Of a DNA stretch of 64,000 nucleotides, positions 33,318 to 44,165 are shown one piece after another; positions within the stretch are counted from its first letter, which is position 1; the number at the start of each line of letters is the position of its first letter. Made by a program: the position numbers and the translations under genes. Under the pieces are notes generated by a model. That model was not told where the DNA came from and did not search any database. It was given only the letters and a program-made list of their open reading frames with translations. The stretch is from Acanthopleura granulata (lineage: Eukaryota; Mollusca; Polyplacophora; Chitonida; Chitonidae): contig JABBOT010000002.1 in the NCBI GenBank assembly GCA_016165875.1, forward strand, positions 24,070,265 to 24,134,264. The letters are read 5' to 3'.

Positions 33318-33345
33318 GTTGTTGTTGTTGCTGTTGTTGTTGTTG
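33318..33345. repeat. (GTT)n microsatellite
   Basis: GTT trinucleotide units with one GCT interruption, upstream of the amine oxidase gene. Confidence 0.9.
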
Positions 33346-33896
33346 ACAACTGTCCGTACTCATTACTATGACATGCTTGAAAACGCTCTGATGAAACGTT
33401 TGTTTATGAATGAGTGGGACATTGATCATGAAATTTGAAACGACATTTCGTCATGACATTTTTTGTTTACATTAACTTCAGAAATAAACAAGTTTATCGT
33501 ACAGCATTATTTCATGTGAAGATCATACACTAGTGGGGTCATACATATTGAGCGTCCAAATATTATTAGCATTCAGCTGTGAATTTAGGGCGTTACATTG
33601 GCCTTATCACGAGACAGGTATGGCCAAGGTTTTATTGTGTTTCCTGGTTTTTGTGGAAGGCGTTACTTACATGCAATGTCTGAGTCATTGTTGTAGGCTA
33701 TATATTTCATATAGCTAAGCCTGACACTGTTGGTGTAGAAGTAAGATTAATATGAAGATTAAATTAATTCAAGCTTCATTTCTCATCTAGACGAATTAAA
33801 GGCTTCATTATAAGCTACAAGACATGCGCCTTACCGTAATTTGTTTTGATCGTATCCATTTTTGTTGGTTTTCTTGTCAGTAGCATCTGATCAGTA

Positions 33897-34020
33897 ATGG
33901 CCACTGTGGAGACAGAGGTTGATGTGGTGGTGGTAGGGGCGGGGATATCTGGTCTGACAACAGCTTACCACATCCTAAAGAGGTGCCCCACCATGTCAGT
34001 TCTTGTGATGGAAGCCAAAG
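33897..34020 (+). CDS. MAO: Amine oxidase exon 1: start and FAD-binding beta-alpha-beta
   Basis: Residues 1-41. ATG in a strong context (GTAATGG), then VDVVVVGAGISGLTTAYHI with the GxGxxG dinucleotide motif. One base is carried over and the donor is the less common GTCAGG. An acceptor-like TTCTTGTCAG ends at 33880, 16 bp before the ATG, suggesting an upstream non-coding exon. Confidence 0.94.
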
Positions 34021-37000
34021 GTCAGGTGTTGTTTTTTTTGTATTATTCTCAGATGTATTTCATGTGGTTTGTTATTTAAGTATGTATTCAGTATTATTTA
34101 TAGTTTTATTGAGTGAATTATTTATAAATAATTGATATTTGAAAGTGTAGATGGTGTAGTATGATTTTGATCTGATTATAGATAGGGTAGGAGGCCGCAC
34201 ATTAACACAGGAGCTGAAGGCTGCAAATGGCACAGACCACTGGGACCTGGGAGGGCAGTGGGTTGGAAGGTCAGTATTATGTGCAACTGAAATTATGCAC
34301 ATATATTTACCTTTCCCATAAACTCGACTCTGTTTGTATTTAAGTTAAAACTTCTAGCATATGGCATTATACATCAATCAAATAAATAAATATACATGTA
34401 CATTTATTGACTTTTGTCACTGTATAGTTATTATTTAATTTATCATACACATTGTAAAATATGTTGGAAGGCTGCTTAGAGATGTTGGTCTTTCTTCATT
34501 CAGCCCATTTTGTATTTCTTTATATTTCATTGTTTTGTTAAAAATATCAACATGTATTTGTTAAATATAAACATATAAACCTTCTTTTCAGGTTTCGCCA
34601 TTACAATGTAGCATTAAACCTTATCATGTAGGACTTTTATATTTATCAGAGAACACAGTTGTATGAGACCGTCTCTGTATTTTAGCTCCCAGACACACAT
34701 TGTAGACCTGGTGAATGAGTTAGGCCTGGAACTATGTCGTCAGCACACAGAGGGCAGGAAATATATGCAGCTGGGTGGTTATAGGCTCCGCAGTTACTCC
34801 TCCAGTCTGCCCTCATTATCTCCCCTTGCTCTGGTCGACTTACACAGATTTATGACAAAGGTACAGTACTATACCCTCCATAGATAGTGAGAGATATCAG
34901 TGACGTGGATTTAGAATTGTTTCATTACATAATACATCATCTAAAGTTGTCAGCTGTTCTTTTGTGGATGGTTAAGAAATAACAGTTGAAGAAAAAATTT
35001 GCTCATGTTTTTACATTGTATCTAAATTGATTAAAGTTGCCTTTTTATTTGATGGTCAACCTATCAGTGATAGTGAAGTGTAAGTTGGTGTCATGCTACA
35101 GGTAGAGACGATGAGGAAATGTGTACCTGTCGCCAATCCTTACCGGTGCCCACAAGCGGAGCTGTGGGACAGCATGACACTGGAGACTTTCATAAAAGAA
35201 AACTTGTGGACTAAAGGTGAAACTTAATACATATCTATAAGCATTGAAGATTTAGACTTCTAAAGAACAGACCACATGTACATTAAGTACATGTTCTCTA
35301 GAAGCCCATGTCATGCTGATTCCAAATATACTCATCATTTTTTTATACATTTTTTTTTTTATAGTGAATAAAATACAAATAAAGGCTGTGTTACGGTGAA
35401 CGTTTTGGACCACATCGAAGAATCTGAATGATTTGCTGTTGAACAGAATGTAACTGCTACATTTCCACACTGAATACAGATATACCAGTAGATTTAGAAG
35501 GAGATGTGGCAATACATGTATATTCAAGTTGAGCAAAATAATTTAGCTATCAGAGGATGTTTAGGAGTTAAAAAGAACTGGTGATGTCACTGTGCTTCAG
35601 CTTGTTCAATATGGTCCAAAAAGCTCTTCGTAGAAACTCAGTATTGTATTTTATTTACCGTAAACAAATTGTGAAAAAACGATGAATATATTGGGAATCG
35701 CATGATATGGGCTTTTAGAGAATGCAAATTTTATTTAAATGTAGTCTGTTCTTTTAAAGCTTTAAGACAAGTGAATGTCATTATTAAAGTAGATAAAAAG
35801 TCTGAATATTAGGTTTTATAATGTCAGGCCATTATAGCTGATTGAGTGTTAATTTACCCAATTGTCGACTATGAGTTTGCAGAGCTGCTGTATTAAGATT
35901 GAGTTCAGACCTCTAGCCATTTACCATCAAGGTTACATGCTGAAATCTGATTCTAGTTGGACAAACTGTAGCTTATGCCATCTGATCAGGCACCATAGCT
36001 GCTCCAGGACTCTGCTCAGTATCTGCTGCTAAATTTGCCCACCACTGTATGACTGGGATGTTGTTGAGTTCAGTATAAATTCAGTTAATAAATTTGGCCA
36101 AAAAATGAACTGAACTGTAACTTTAAACAAATATGTTGTGATGTTTATGTTTTATCAAACTGTACAGCTGCCAAAGATGCCATTGCTGCGGCTGTCCGGT
36201 GCATTCTGGGAGTGGAGTGTTGTCAGATTTCTCTGCTGTATTACCTGACCTATTGTGCTGCAGCTGGAGGCATTGAGCGGCTCTGTGAGACGACTGAAGA
36301 TTCTGCTCAGGGATTCTTTATTAAGGTAATTTTTGTCAACTGAATATTGGAGATTGCGTGTGCTATTGCTTTGGCAGCACAGCCTGCTTTTACATGATGT
36401 TGAGCCATTGTTGCTTTTATTTGATTCCTTTAGTTATGCAATGAAATTTTTTGTTGTATAGAAACTGTAGATCTTATTATTGCCAATATTGTTAGACCAA
36501 GAGAAAATAACTCTTATTTGATAAAGGTAGGGTCATGATCTTTAGTGCACGTACATTGAGATTGTCTCCCTTGAATGTGAATCCCGGTACATGTGTTGTT
36601 CAAGCTTTGGTATTTGTGGGTCTTCCTTCATGTTGTAGGGAGGTTCACAGCAAATCAGCAAGGAGTTAGCAAAACTGATCAAGGAGAAAAATGTACTCAC
36701 AAGTCAGCCAGTTGTCAGTATACATCAGGTACATACTTCCTTTCTTATAGGACTAAATGTTTTTTGATGCAGCTTAACATGTAGACCCCCACAGAATCAG
36801 CTGGTTGAATGAAAATTGGGACAAATTTCATGCAATTTGCAGAATTTGACAGATTGCATCATGTGAATGTGACATATGAAATGCATTCTGGTCTATGTTT
36901 ATTTGACTAGTTCATTCAAGAAAATGCACAATTTAAATGTGGCATTGCTCTTCAAGTGGTTAATTTTTATACACCTGTATGTCGGTCTGTATTCGTGTCC

Positions 37001-40000
37001 AAACTATGTAGTGAATTATTTTCCATGTATGGTAATAATTTTTGGTGGGTACATAGATACAGGTGTGATGATGTCTCATGACTTACATTTGTTGATTGGT
37101 AACCAGATTGCCATTTTCCCTGTATAAACTGTATAAATACACAAGATTTCGTCTCCATGGTTGCTGTGGTAACCAAATTGCTATTTCCCTTATAGATGTT
37201 GTATAGTTATGTATGAACTTAGTGTCTGGACCATATTTAGTTTTAATTCTTGTCGGATACTCAGATACAGATAAGACAGTGTGTCATGACTCAGATTTTT
37301 TAATTTTCAACATTGCCATGATAACAAGATTGCCCTTATCCTTACATATACTCTATAAACGGATGCAGCAACTCCAGTTGTTTTGTGTATGAAGTTTTAA
37401 TATGTTGTGGATTCGTAGATACAGATGTAATGTTATGATTGCCATTATCATACATATAGTCCTTTATGAATGGATATGATTTCATGTCAGGGCTACAACT
37501 CCAATTATTTTCCATATACAGTTTTAACTTTGGGCTGATACATAGATGCACGGATGCCGATGTGTCACAACTCGTGTCAATTTTCATTTTTTGGCGGATA
37601 CATAAATGCAGAGGTGACCAGCAGAGGTGACGATGAACATCTGTATACTTATTTCTGTGAATGCCATGATAATTAGTGCCCCCACCCCAAAAATACATAT
37701 TTTTGAAACCATTTCTTTCCAAACCCATTGCTTTAAGTGTAGTTTTCATCAAAACCCTTTAAGTACTGTTCCTCACAGTTTGTACTCATCACAATACTGC
37801 TGGTATTCATTTATATGTTTCAAAGGAATCTATTTGTACGTGCATATATTGTCTTCACCTGAACTCTTGTTTTTTACTTTCAAAAATGTAATTTTCACTG
37901 GTTAGAAGGTCTGAAATCGGCAGGAAATTTAGCAGTAAATACATACATATGATTACGTGTCTTAAAGCTATAAACAGCACAAAGCCTCCCACCAATGCGG
38001 TCGCTGTGAGTTCAAATCCAGCTCATGCTGGCTTCCTCTCCAGCCATAAGAGGGAAGGTCTGCCAGCAACCTGCGGATGGTTGTGGGTTTCCCAGGGCTC
38101 TGCCAGGTTTCCTCCCACCATAATACTGGCTGCCGTCATATAAGTGAAATATTCTTGAGTACTGCGTAAAACACCAATCAAATAAATAAAGAAAATAAAT
38201 AAATAAAGCTATAAATGACAATAAATGTAAACTCCTGCAGGTTTACCAGCCCGTGTTGTCATCAGGTTACATTAGATTTGAAATGAAACTGAGAAATTTT
38301 AAACATAATATTATTCATGACTCCTTAAATCTTGACTGTATGGTATTGTATGTAATGTGTAGTACAAAAACTGGCTGTATCTACCTGCTGTCCTCACACC
38401 TGTGTTTGAAGGATGAGGATGGTGTCAGTGTGAGGTGTGGTCCCGGACGGAGGTACAGGTGTCAGAGGCTGGTCATGTCTACACCACCTCATCAGACAGG
38501 TAATGCTCAGTAAGACACCTTACTAAGAAACGGCCCTGTCAAGTAAATACATCCAGTACAATGAAAATTGCTTTTACGTAAAACCCAATGTTAAAAACAC
38601 CTTGGAGAGTTTGGACAGTGTTCTTATCACTGAATTCGTCTCAGCAGTTGTAGATTTCATTGCTCCGTGATGGAGCTGGTATTTTTTCTTAACTTTACTG
38701 CAGTAATTTCACACTGAAGACAACCTAGCCCCTGTAAATAATATCCTCCTGGTATAACATGACATTAGCGTTTTGTCAAAAAGCAACCTAAACTACTGTA
38801 TTAATGTAACTTTCATATGTTGAATGATTCCAAGTTGCCTTAATTTTGTGAGAATGTCTTTTTTGTACAGTAAAATCAGCAATAATGGTAACAAATAACG
38901 GCATAATCCACCTCAGAATCCATATCTAAGGGTTTGATATTAACACACGTAGACTGGTGCTATATCAGGGAAGCCCTATTTTCCGTGTAACTATAGTACA
39001 TAAACTTCAGTGAAGAAGTTATTGAACTGTTTTGCCACCAATTACACTTGTGCAGAATTGTTCTGCTCAATCATTTCCTATAGTTATTTCATTCAAGATA
39101 GTAACCATGAGTGTTCTTCACTAAAAATGTACTTACCTGTTGATAGCTCTCCCTAGCATCTTGCATTGTGACAGGCGACTATGAATTTTAACTGTTCTGA
39201 CTTAACATACCATTAGAATCTTTTTTATTTTTCCTATTTTAACTTCAGTAAGAGTGATTTACCCCAGAAAAAACCCTACATGTCCCAAGCAGTCATACTT
39301 TAATAGCTTTAGTTATCATTTGGGATTTTTCTATTGTAATGTATTTATTATGTCCATACCCTGTGAGTGAATATGATAATTATTAGATCTGTATGTGTAT
39401 TCATGTGGCTTGAAAATGCCAGACACTGTTCAGTGTATGCATGATTTCTCTATGTTTCAGTGCGTATTAATTTCCAACCAGCATTACCTATACACAAGAA
39501 AGAGATTTGCCAGAGGATGCCTGTGAGCCTGTTGATAAAAGTTATAATTACATACCCAGAGGTAGGTATATTTTGAAGGAAATCTTCATCAAACACGCCT
39601 TAGAAAACCTTGTTTTTCTTAACCTTTTGAATGCAGTTAAATGCATCTGAATATTTGAATTCTGAGGTTGACTTTATGGACCATATGTATAATTTGGAGT
39701 GCAGACACTAGTAGATGGGATGACAAATTCTCCCCTTTTGTTCCAAGTCATGTTTTTATATTTAAAATAGCACTTTATATATATTAGTGCATCAAATTAA
39801 AACTGTTAACACATGGACTATCAAATTTATCAAATGAGCAAAACTCAGGGTTTTTTTTAGTAAAGTACTTCAAGACTGATCTGCTTCCAATGTTTATAAT
39901 TAAAGCTAATTTAAGGGTCAAATATTTTATTTGACAGGCTTTCTGGAAATATAGAGGTGATTGTGGAGAGTTGGTGACCAATGGAGGACCAATCCGAACC

Positions 40001-42941
40001 AAAGGTTGCTTGAAAGGCCCTGTATGTATCACGTACGATTGTACATCAGCCAATGGGAACCCAGCTCTGGTGGTGTTTTTGGGAGGTTCACCGGCAATAG
40101 AGTGGAGTCGTGTAGAGGTAAATACACTGCATTCCTCACCAATAACGTCATCGAACCTTACCATCAATCTACGGCTTCTCGCATGTGGCAACCCTGTAGG
40201 ATATGGCCATATGGCCTGAATTACAATGTATGTGAAGTAACTAAAGGTACAACATTCACTTTGGTTAGCACCTCATAATATCTTGTCAGGGGGAGAAGCT
40301 TCAAGCCATCGAAATTTTGACATCAGGCTATATCTTAATGTCACAGTGCTTTAAAGTGCCCCATTTCAAACTTTTGTGTCAGCACCAACAATTTGGCTTC
40401 CGAAATTGTATTACTAACATGCTGCAACAAAGGCATGCTTCAGTTCTCCATGATAGGGGTTTTGTCCATTGTAGGGCGTGTGTGAAATATTGTGAAAAGA
40501 TAGCAAGTGGGCGCTGTCGATGGCTTATTGAACTTGTGGGCCAATTTGATTGTCCTGACAAGAAACACCAGTACATTGCACATTACGGTGGGGGATTGCT
40601 TGCAAACTCCTGGCGAAGGTAGAATACCGACTCCAAAACTTGGCAACTTGAAGCTTTATTTCCAGAGTCTCTAATACATTGTTGCTGACTTGTGCATGTG
40701 GTGTTGAGGAGGATATATAACATATGGTTGCTATATTCAAGTGTTAAAAGTTGCATTTTGTTCTTGCTACTAAACGTATTTGTAAATAGTATCCATTTGG
40801 CCTCTACTGTTGGACCTGCAGGCGTCTGAACGTCAGCAAGCAGTACTGGACACTTTGCACCAGGTCTGGGGACAGGTGGTCTATGACTTTGTGGAATATC
40901 TGGAAAAGGACTGGAGTAAGGAGCCTTACAGCGAGGGCAGCCCAGTCAACTGTGTGGCCCCAGGGGGAATGAGGTATTTCTCAAGCGGACTCCGACACCC
41001 ATTCCAAAGGTAACCCTGACACGTCCTGACCAGTTGGCCAGTTAACACACACTACACGTACATGTACCTCAGTGGACATCCATTGTATAAGCTGAAGGCT
41101 TTGAAATAAAGTGTTGCACAGGGTTGGAAATCATCTGTTTATAGCTGGCCAATGTGTTCTTGCTATTACCACAATAATATGTACGTAATGTAATATTCAG
41201 TACGTCATAAGTATTCCTTGAACTGAAAATACTTTGGTCTACTGGGGTATAGTTTAAAATATTTTTTGTGCAACTACTTATTTTCTTTCAGAATACAAAT
41301 ATATTAATGTGTATATCATTTTTTAAACCTGTCATGTTTTTTTTTTGAAAAAAAAGAAAATTCTCCCTGGTATTTGTTCTTACATATACATGTGTATACT
41401 CAGTTATTTGTATTTTAAGCTATTAAACATCCTGGCTGTATTGGTTACAGGATACATTTTGCTGGTACAGAGTCTGCTACAGCTTTTTGTGGATACATGA
41501 ATGGAGCAGTGCAGTCAGGAATTCGTGCTGCCACTGAGGTGAGCTCGTCTGTATGCCTTTGTGTTGACTGTAGATACCAGTCCCTGCTATCTCTTTGCCT
41601 TCATGTTGACAGTAGATACCAGTCTCTACTATCTCTTTGCCTTCATGTTGACAGTAGATACCAGTCTCTGCTGTGTCTATGCCTTCATGTTGACAACAGA
41701 TACCAGTCTGTGCTATCCCAATGCCTTCATATTGGCAGCAAGTACCAGTCTCTGTATCTTTATGCCTTCATGTTGGCTGCAGGTCTCTGCTATCTCTATG
41801 TCTTCATGTTGGCAGTGGGTACCAGTTTGCTGTTTCAATGCCTTCTTGTTGCCCTTCTGTCTCTATGCCATCATCTTGGCAGCAAATACCAGTCTCTGCT
41901 AGCTCTATGTCTTCATGTTGGCAACAGATACCAGTCTCTGCTATCTTTATGTCTTCATTGTTGACATTATATACCAGTCTTTGCTATCTCTGTGCTTTCA
42001 TGTTGACATTAGATCTCTAAGCCTTCATGTTGACAGTGGATACCAGTTCTTTTTATCTCTTTGCCTTCATGTTGACAACAGATACCAGTCTCTGCTATCT
42101 CTATGTCTTCGTGTTAGCAGCAGCTACAAGTCTCTGCTATCTTCTATGTCTTCATTTTGACATAAGATACCAGCCTCTGCTGTCTCTTTGCCTTCATGTT
42201 GACATTAGGTACCAGTCTATGTGGTCTTAAGGTCTTCGTGTTGACAGCAGATATCAGCCTTTGCTGTCTATATGCATTCATGTTGACAGCGGACACCAGT
42301 CTCTGCTATCTGCATGCCTTCATGTTCACTGCGGATATTGCTGCTATCTCTATGCCTCCATGCTGACAGCAGACACCAGTCTCTCCTGTTACTATTCCTT
42401 CATGTTGGCAGCAGATAGCAGTCTGTGCTATCTCTATGCCTTTATGTTGACAGCAGATACGAGTCTCTCCTGTCACTATGCTTTCATGTTGACAGCAGAT
42501 ATCGGTGTTTGTGGTGTCTTCATAATAGCAACAGATGCCAGTCTGTGTCCTTTATGTCATATTTTGACATTACCCTGTGTGAAGCCCCAAAGAACTTCAT
42601 TAACCTAAAATATTTTCAGCTTCTTGTATTCAACACCATAAAGTGAATAATGGGATAATATAAGTCACAAAATCAGTCTTAAAGAATGGGATTTATTTCT
42701 CATTTCTTATTTCTAAGGTTTCAAAGGAGGTTTTGTTTGTTTTCAGGTCCTGCATAATCTTCACCCAGACCTAGTTACAGATGATGAACTGGATCAGACT
42801 TTTTATGGCACAAGATCATATGAACCTGACGATGTTCATGGTAGCAGGTCCATGATTGGTCGGGCTGTCAAATGGAGTGTTGGGGTTGGACTCATTGTCT
42901 CAGGTGTGCTGATTGGTCATCGCTTAGTTTCAAAGTCTTGA
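33897..42941 (+). CDS. MAO: Flavin-containing amine oxidase, MAO family, complete (529 aa, 12 exons)
   Basis: The family oxidatively deaminates amines with FAD, giving aldehyde, ammonia and H2O2; MAO proteins are tail-anchored in the outer mitochondrial membrane. Exons: 33897-34020, 34182-34269, 34686-34860, 35102-35216, 36168-36325, 36639-36728, 38412-38499, 39461-39561, 39938-40117, 40822-41009, 41451-41538, 42747-42941. They total 1590 nt, with all phases consistent, close to vertebrate MAO length. Visible motifs are the N-terminal dinucleotide fold VVVVGAGISGL with Glu at the end of the second strand (VLVMEAK), DRVGGRT, the C-terminal FAD motif HFAGTESAT...GYMNGAV, and a C-terminal hydrophobic anchor (SVGVGLIVSGVLIGH). 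The start ATG has G at -3 and +4. By alignment from memory, the covalent-FAD Cys is Ser413 and the flavin-facing Lys is Pro312, while the second aromatic-cage Tyr is kept (Tyr451). Catalysis is therefore uncertain. Confidence 0.95.
34182..34269 (+). CDS. MAO: Amine oxidase exon 2: DRVGGR motif
   Basis: Residues 42-70. DRVGGRTLTQ and HWDLGGQWVG are the standard flavin amine oxidase sequence after the dinucleotide fold. Two bases (AG) are left; the donor is GTCAGT. Confidence 0.95.
34686..34860 (+). CDS. MAO: Amine oxidase exon 3
   Basis: Residues 71-129. QTHIVDLVNELGLELCRQHT corresponds to the MAO stretch TQNRILRLAKELGIETYK. It ends in phase 0 at RFMTK. Confidence 0.93.
35102..35216 (+). CDS. 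MAO: Amine oxidase exon 4
   Basis: Residues 130-167. VPVANPYRCPQAELWDSMTL matches the MAO region APWKAPLAEEWDNMTM. One base is left; the donor is GTGAAA. Confidence 0.92.
36168..36325 (+). CDS. MAO: Amine oxidase exon 5: substrate-cavity helices
   Basis: Residues 168-220. It encodes VRCILGVECCQISLLYYLTY and AAAGGIERLCETTED, aligned with [26 protein letters not shown] of MAO. The exon is cysteine-rich. It ends in phase 0. Confidence 0.92.
36639..36728 (+). CDS. MAO: Amine oxidase exon 6
   Basis: Residues 221-250. GGSQQISKELAKLI corresponds to GGSGQVSERIMDLL, the third FAD-contacting segment of MAO. 90 nt, phase 0 at both ends. Confidence 0.94.
36955..37625. repeat. Degenerate tandem repeat in amine oxidase intron 6
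   Basis: About five diverged units share GGATACATAGATGCAG-like and TGTGTCATGACT-like segments, starting near 37050, 37255, 37410, 37538 and 37594. Related sequence occurs in reverse orientation at about 53130-53690. Confidence 0.5.
37975..38204 (+). repeat. 5'-truncated SINE with 11-bp target duplication
   Basis: The element begins within the tRNA-like head and keeps the full body, 3' consensus and AATA tail. AAAGCTATAAA occurs at 37964-37974 and 38205-38215. It lies in amine oxidase intron 6, 200 bp before exon 7. Confidence 0.9.
38412..38499 (+). CDS. MAO: Amine oxidase exon 7
   Basis: Residues 251-279. It reads DEDGVSVRCGPGRRYRCQRL, then VMSTPPHQT, which aligns with the YVISAIPP segment of MAO. 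The acceptor is TTTGAAG and the donor GTAATG; one base is left. Confidence 0.9.
39461..39561 (+). CDS. MAO: Amine oxidase exon 8; flavin-facing Lys position is Pro
   Basis: Residues 280-313. VRINFQPALP matches the FNPPLP segment, and SLLIKVIITYPE matches the segment around Lys296 of MAO-B (VIKCIVYYKE). In this alignment the conserved Lys is Pro312. It ends in phase 0. Confidence 0.93.
39938..40117 (+). CDS. MAO: Amine oxidase exon 9
   Basis: Residues 314-373. AFWKYRGDCG corresponds to PFWRKKDYCG of MAO-B, followed by a strand-rich segment ending WSRVE. 180 nt, phase 0 both ends. Confidence 0.94.
40822..41009 (+). CDS. MAO: Amine oxidase exon 10; covalent-FAD Cys position is Ser
   Basis: Residues 374-435. 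YSEGSPVNCVAPGGMRYFSS is collinear, without gaps, with the MAO segment YSGGCYTTYFPPGIL. This places Ser413 (codon AGC at 40939-40941) where MAO has the flavin-linked Cys, and Pro414 where MAO has the first cage Tyr. A Cys four residues later (Cys417) is not at the family position. Confidence 0.95.
41451..41538 (+). CDS. MAO: Amine oxidase exon 11: C-terminal FAD-binding motif
   Basis: Residues 436-465. RIHFAGTESATAFCGYMNGA is the conserved C-terminal flavin motif; Tyr451 keeps the second aromatic-cage residue. The donor is GTGAGC. Confidence 0.97.
41550..42565. repeat. 42-bp minisatellite in the last amine oxidase intron
   Basis: About two dozen units of roughly 42 bp carry the core TATGCCTTCATGTTGACAGC and GATACCAGTCTCTGCTATCT, with substitutions and some indels. 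It starts about 12 bp after the exon 11 donor. Because the unit is a multiple of three, open frames of repeated 14-residue units appear in several frames. The frame of exon 11 stays open to 41964. Confidence 0.93.
42747..42941 (+). CDS. MAO: Amine oxidase exon 12: C-terminal tail and membrane anchor
   Basis: Residues 466-529 and TGA. An acidic segment (DLVTDDELDQTFYG) precedes RAVKWSVGVGLIVSGVLIGH and a short basic end (RLVSKS). This is the tail-anchor layout of outer mitochondrial membrane MAO. Confidence 0.95.
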   Translation, partial: VLHNLHPDLVTDDELDQTFYGTRSYEPDDVHGSRSMIGRAVKWSVGVGLIVSGVLIGHRLVSKS

Positions 42942-43694
42942 AATATTTGTCAGCATTAATCAACTGTCAGATAGTAGAGGGATGTGTCTTAAAGTATCTC
43001 AAATGATTTAATGTGTTTTATTTCATGGCAAAAATATTTTAGACATTCAGGTTTATCCGTGTTTATCCCGTTTATTGTTTGTGTTTTTGATAATTTAGAT
43101 TTTTTCAAAATTTATTAAATACTGTGCAGCTAGGGAAGTCCTACAAGAATGTTAACTCTTCTGTAGCAAGTGGTTATACGTACATGTTTATAACCGCAAT
43201 CATGTATCACCCTAGTTTTTATGATTTCATAATTTATAACTCATTTTGCTCATGAATGTCGTGAGCACACTTCATGAATGCCAAATCAATCTGAGGTAGT
43301 TTTGATTTCTTAATATACTAAGTTATATATACTAAGAAAAATTGATAGTTTTTGATAATTTTTGTTCTTTTTTAGCATTGAGACAATTAAAATGTAAGCA
43401 AACTCTTTGACGTCAAACAATAGCTATATGAGGCTAAAGGTCTGGGTATATATCCTGTGTTAGTATCAGGTGGCTCATTGATCACCCGCCCCTTGTCCCC
43501 TCTCGTGGAAGCCTTCTCTGTACACAGAACATTTACAATGTGGGTGGTGGTAATTTATGTGTATATAGCTTTCTCTTCATAGCAACAGCGTCTCATGACA
43601 TGTTGATCAAGGTATTTTTATCAACCCTTTGTTAAGTATAAATAGTTTTTATCAACAGTGATTACATCCTTTGTGTGCCTTTGATGAAAATACA

Positions 43695-43700
43695 AATAAA
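43695..43700 (+). terminator. Candidate polyadenylation signal of the amine oxidase gene
   Basis: AATAAA 754 bp after the stop codon, in AT-rich 3' flank. It is inferred from position. Confidence 0.5.
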
Positions 43701-44032
43701 TCTATTTTGAAATAATTATGCCGTATGTTAAAATGATTATGATGGCCTATTTGATAAGACAGACTCTTTCTTGTCCAGTAGATGAAGGGTAAAGTGGACT
43801 AAAATGCAAAGTGAAGGCAATTTCATCATTGGCAGAATATATACGTTACATTTAGTCCTAACAGGAAATAACGATTAGACTAATCAGGAATATGGTTGTC
43901 CTGTGCTTTGCTAATTATTTTGTGGCTTCTTTGCTTACATCCAGAGTTTCCAGAAGAGAACAGATACAGTGTCTTCAGTTTTAGTAAACTGGTTTATTTT
44001 TTTGTTGGCTTTTTCCTGGTTAATTCTACTGA

Positions 44033-44165
44033 GGCTGTATGTGGGAAGGACGCCCAGCAACCTGCAGATGGACGTGGGTTTCCACCAGCTCTGCTCGGTT
44101 TCCTCCCACCATGATGCTGGAAACTGCCGTATAAATGAAATATTCTTGGGTACCAGTACGGCAAA
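44033..44165 (+). repeat. SINE fragment followed by an A-rich tail
   Basis: The body starts at GTATGTGGGAAGG and runs through CGGTTTCCTCCCACCATGAT to GAAATATTCTTGGGTACCAG. An A-rich AAAAC-type stretch then runs to about 44265. The 5' tRNA-like part is missing. Confidence 0.8.

Noticed and set aside
39784..40191. 135-codon minus-strand frame
   Set aside because: It overlaps amine oxidase exon 9 and is a shadow of it.
41550..42565. CRISPR-like array
   Set aside because: The units are head-to-tail and similar along their whole length, with no unique spacers, and the region is a eukaryotic intron.
41497..42646. Several overlapping open frames of repeated peptide
   Set aside because: They are translations of the 42-bp minisatellite, which is open in more than one frame because its period is a multiple of three. 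They are not separate genes.
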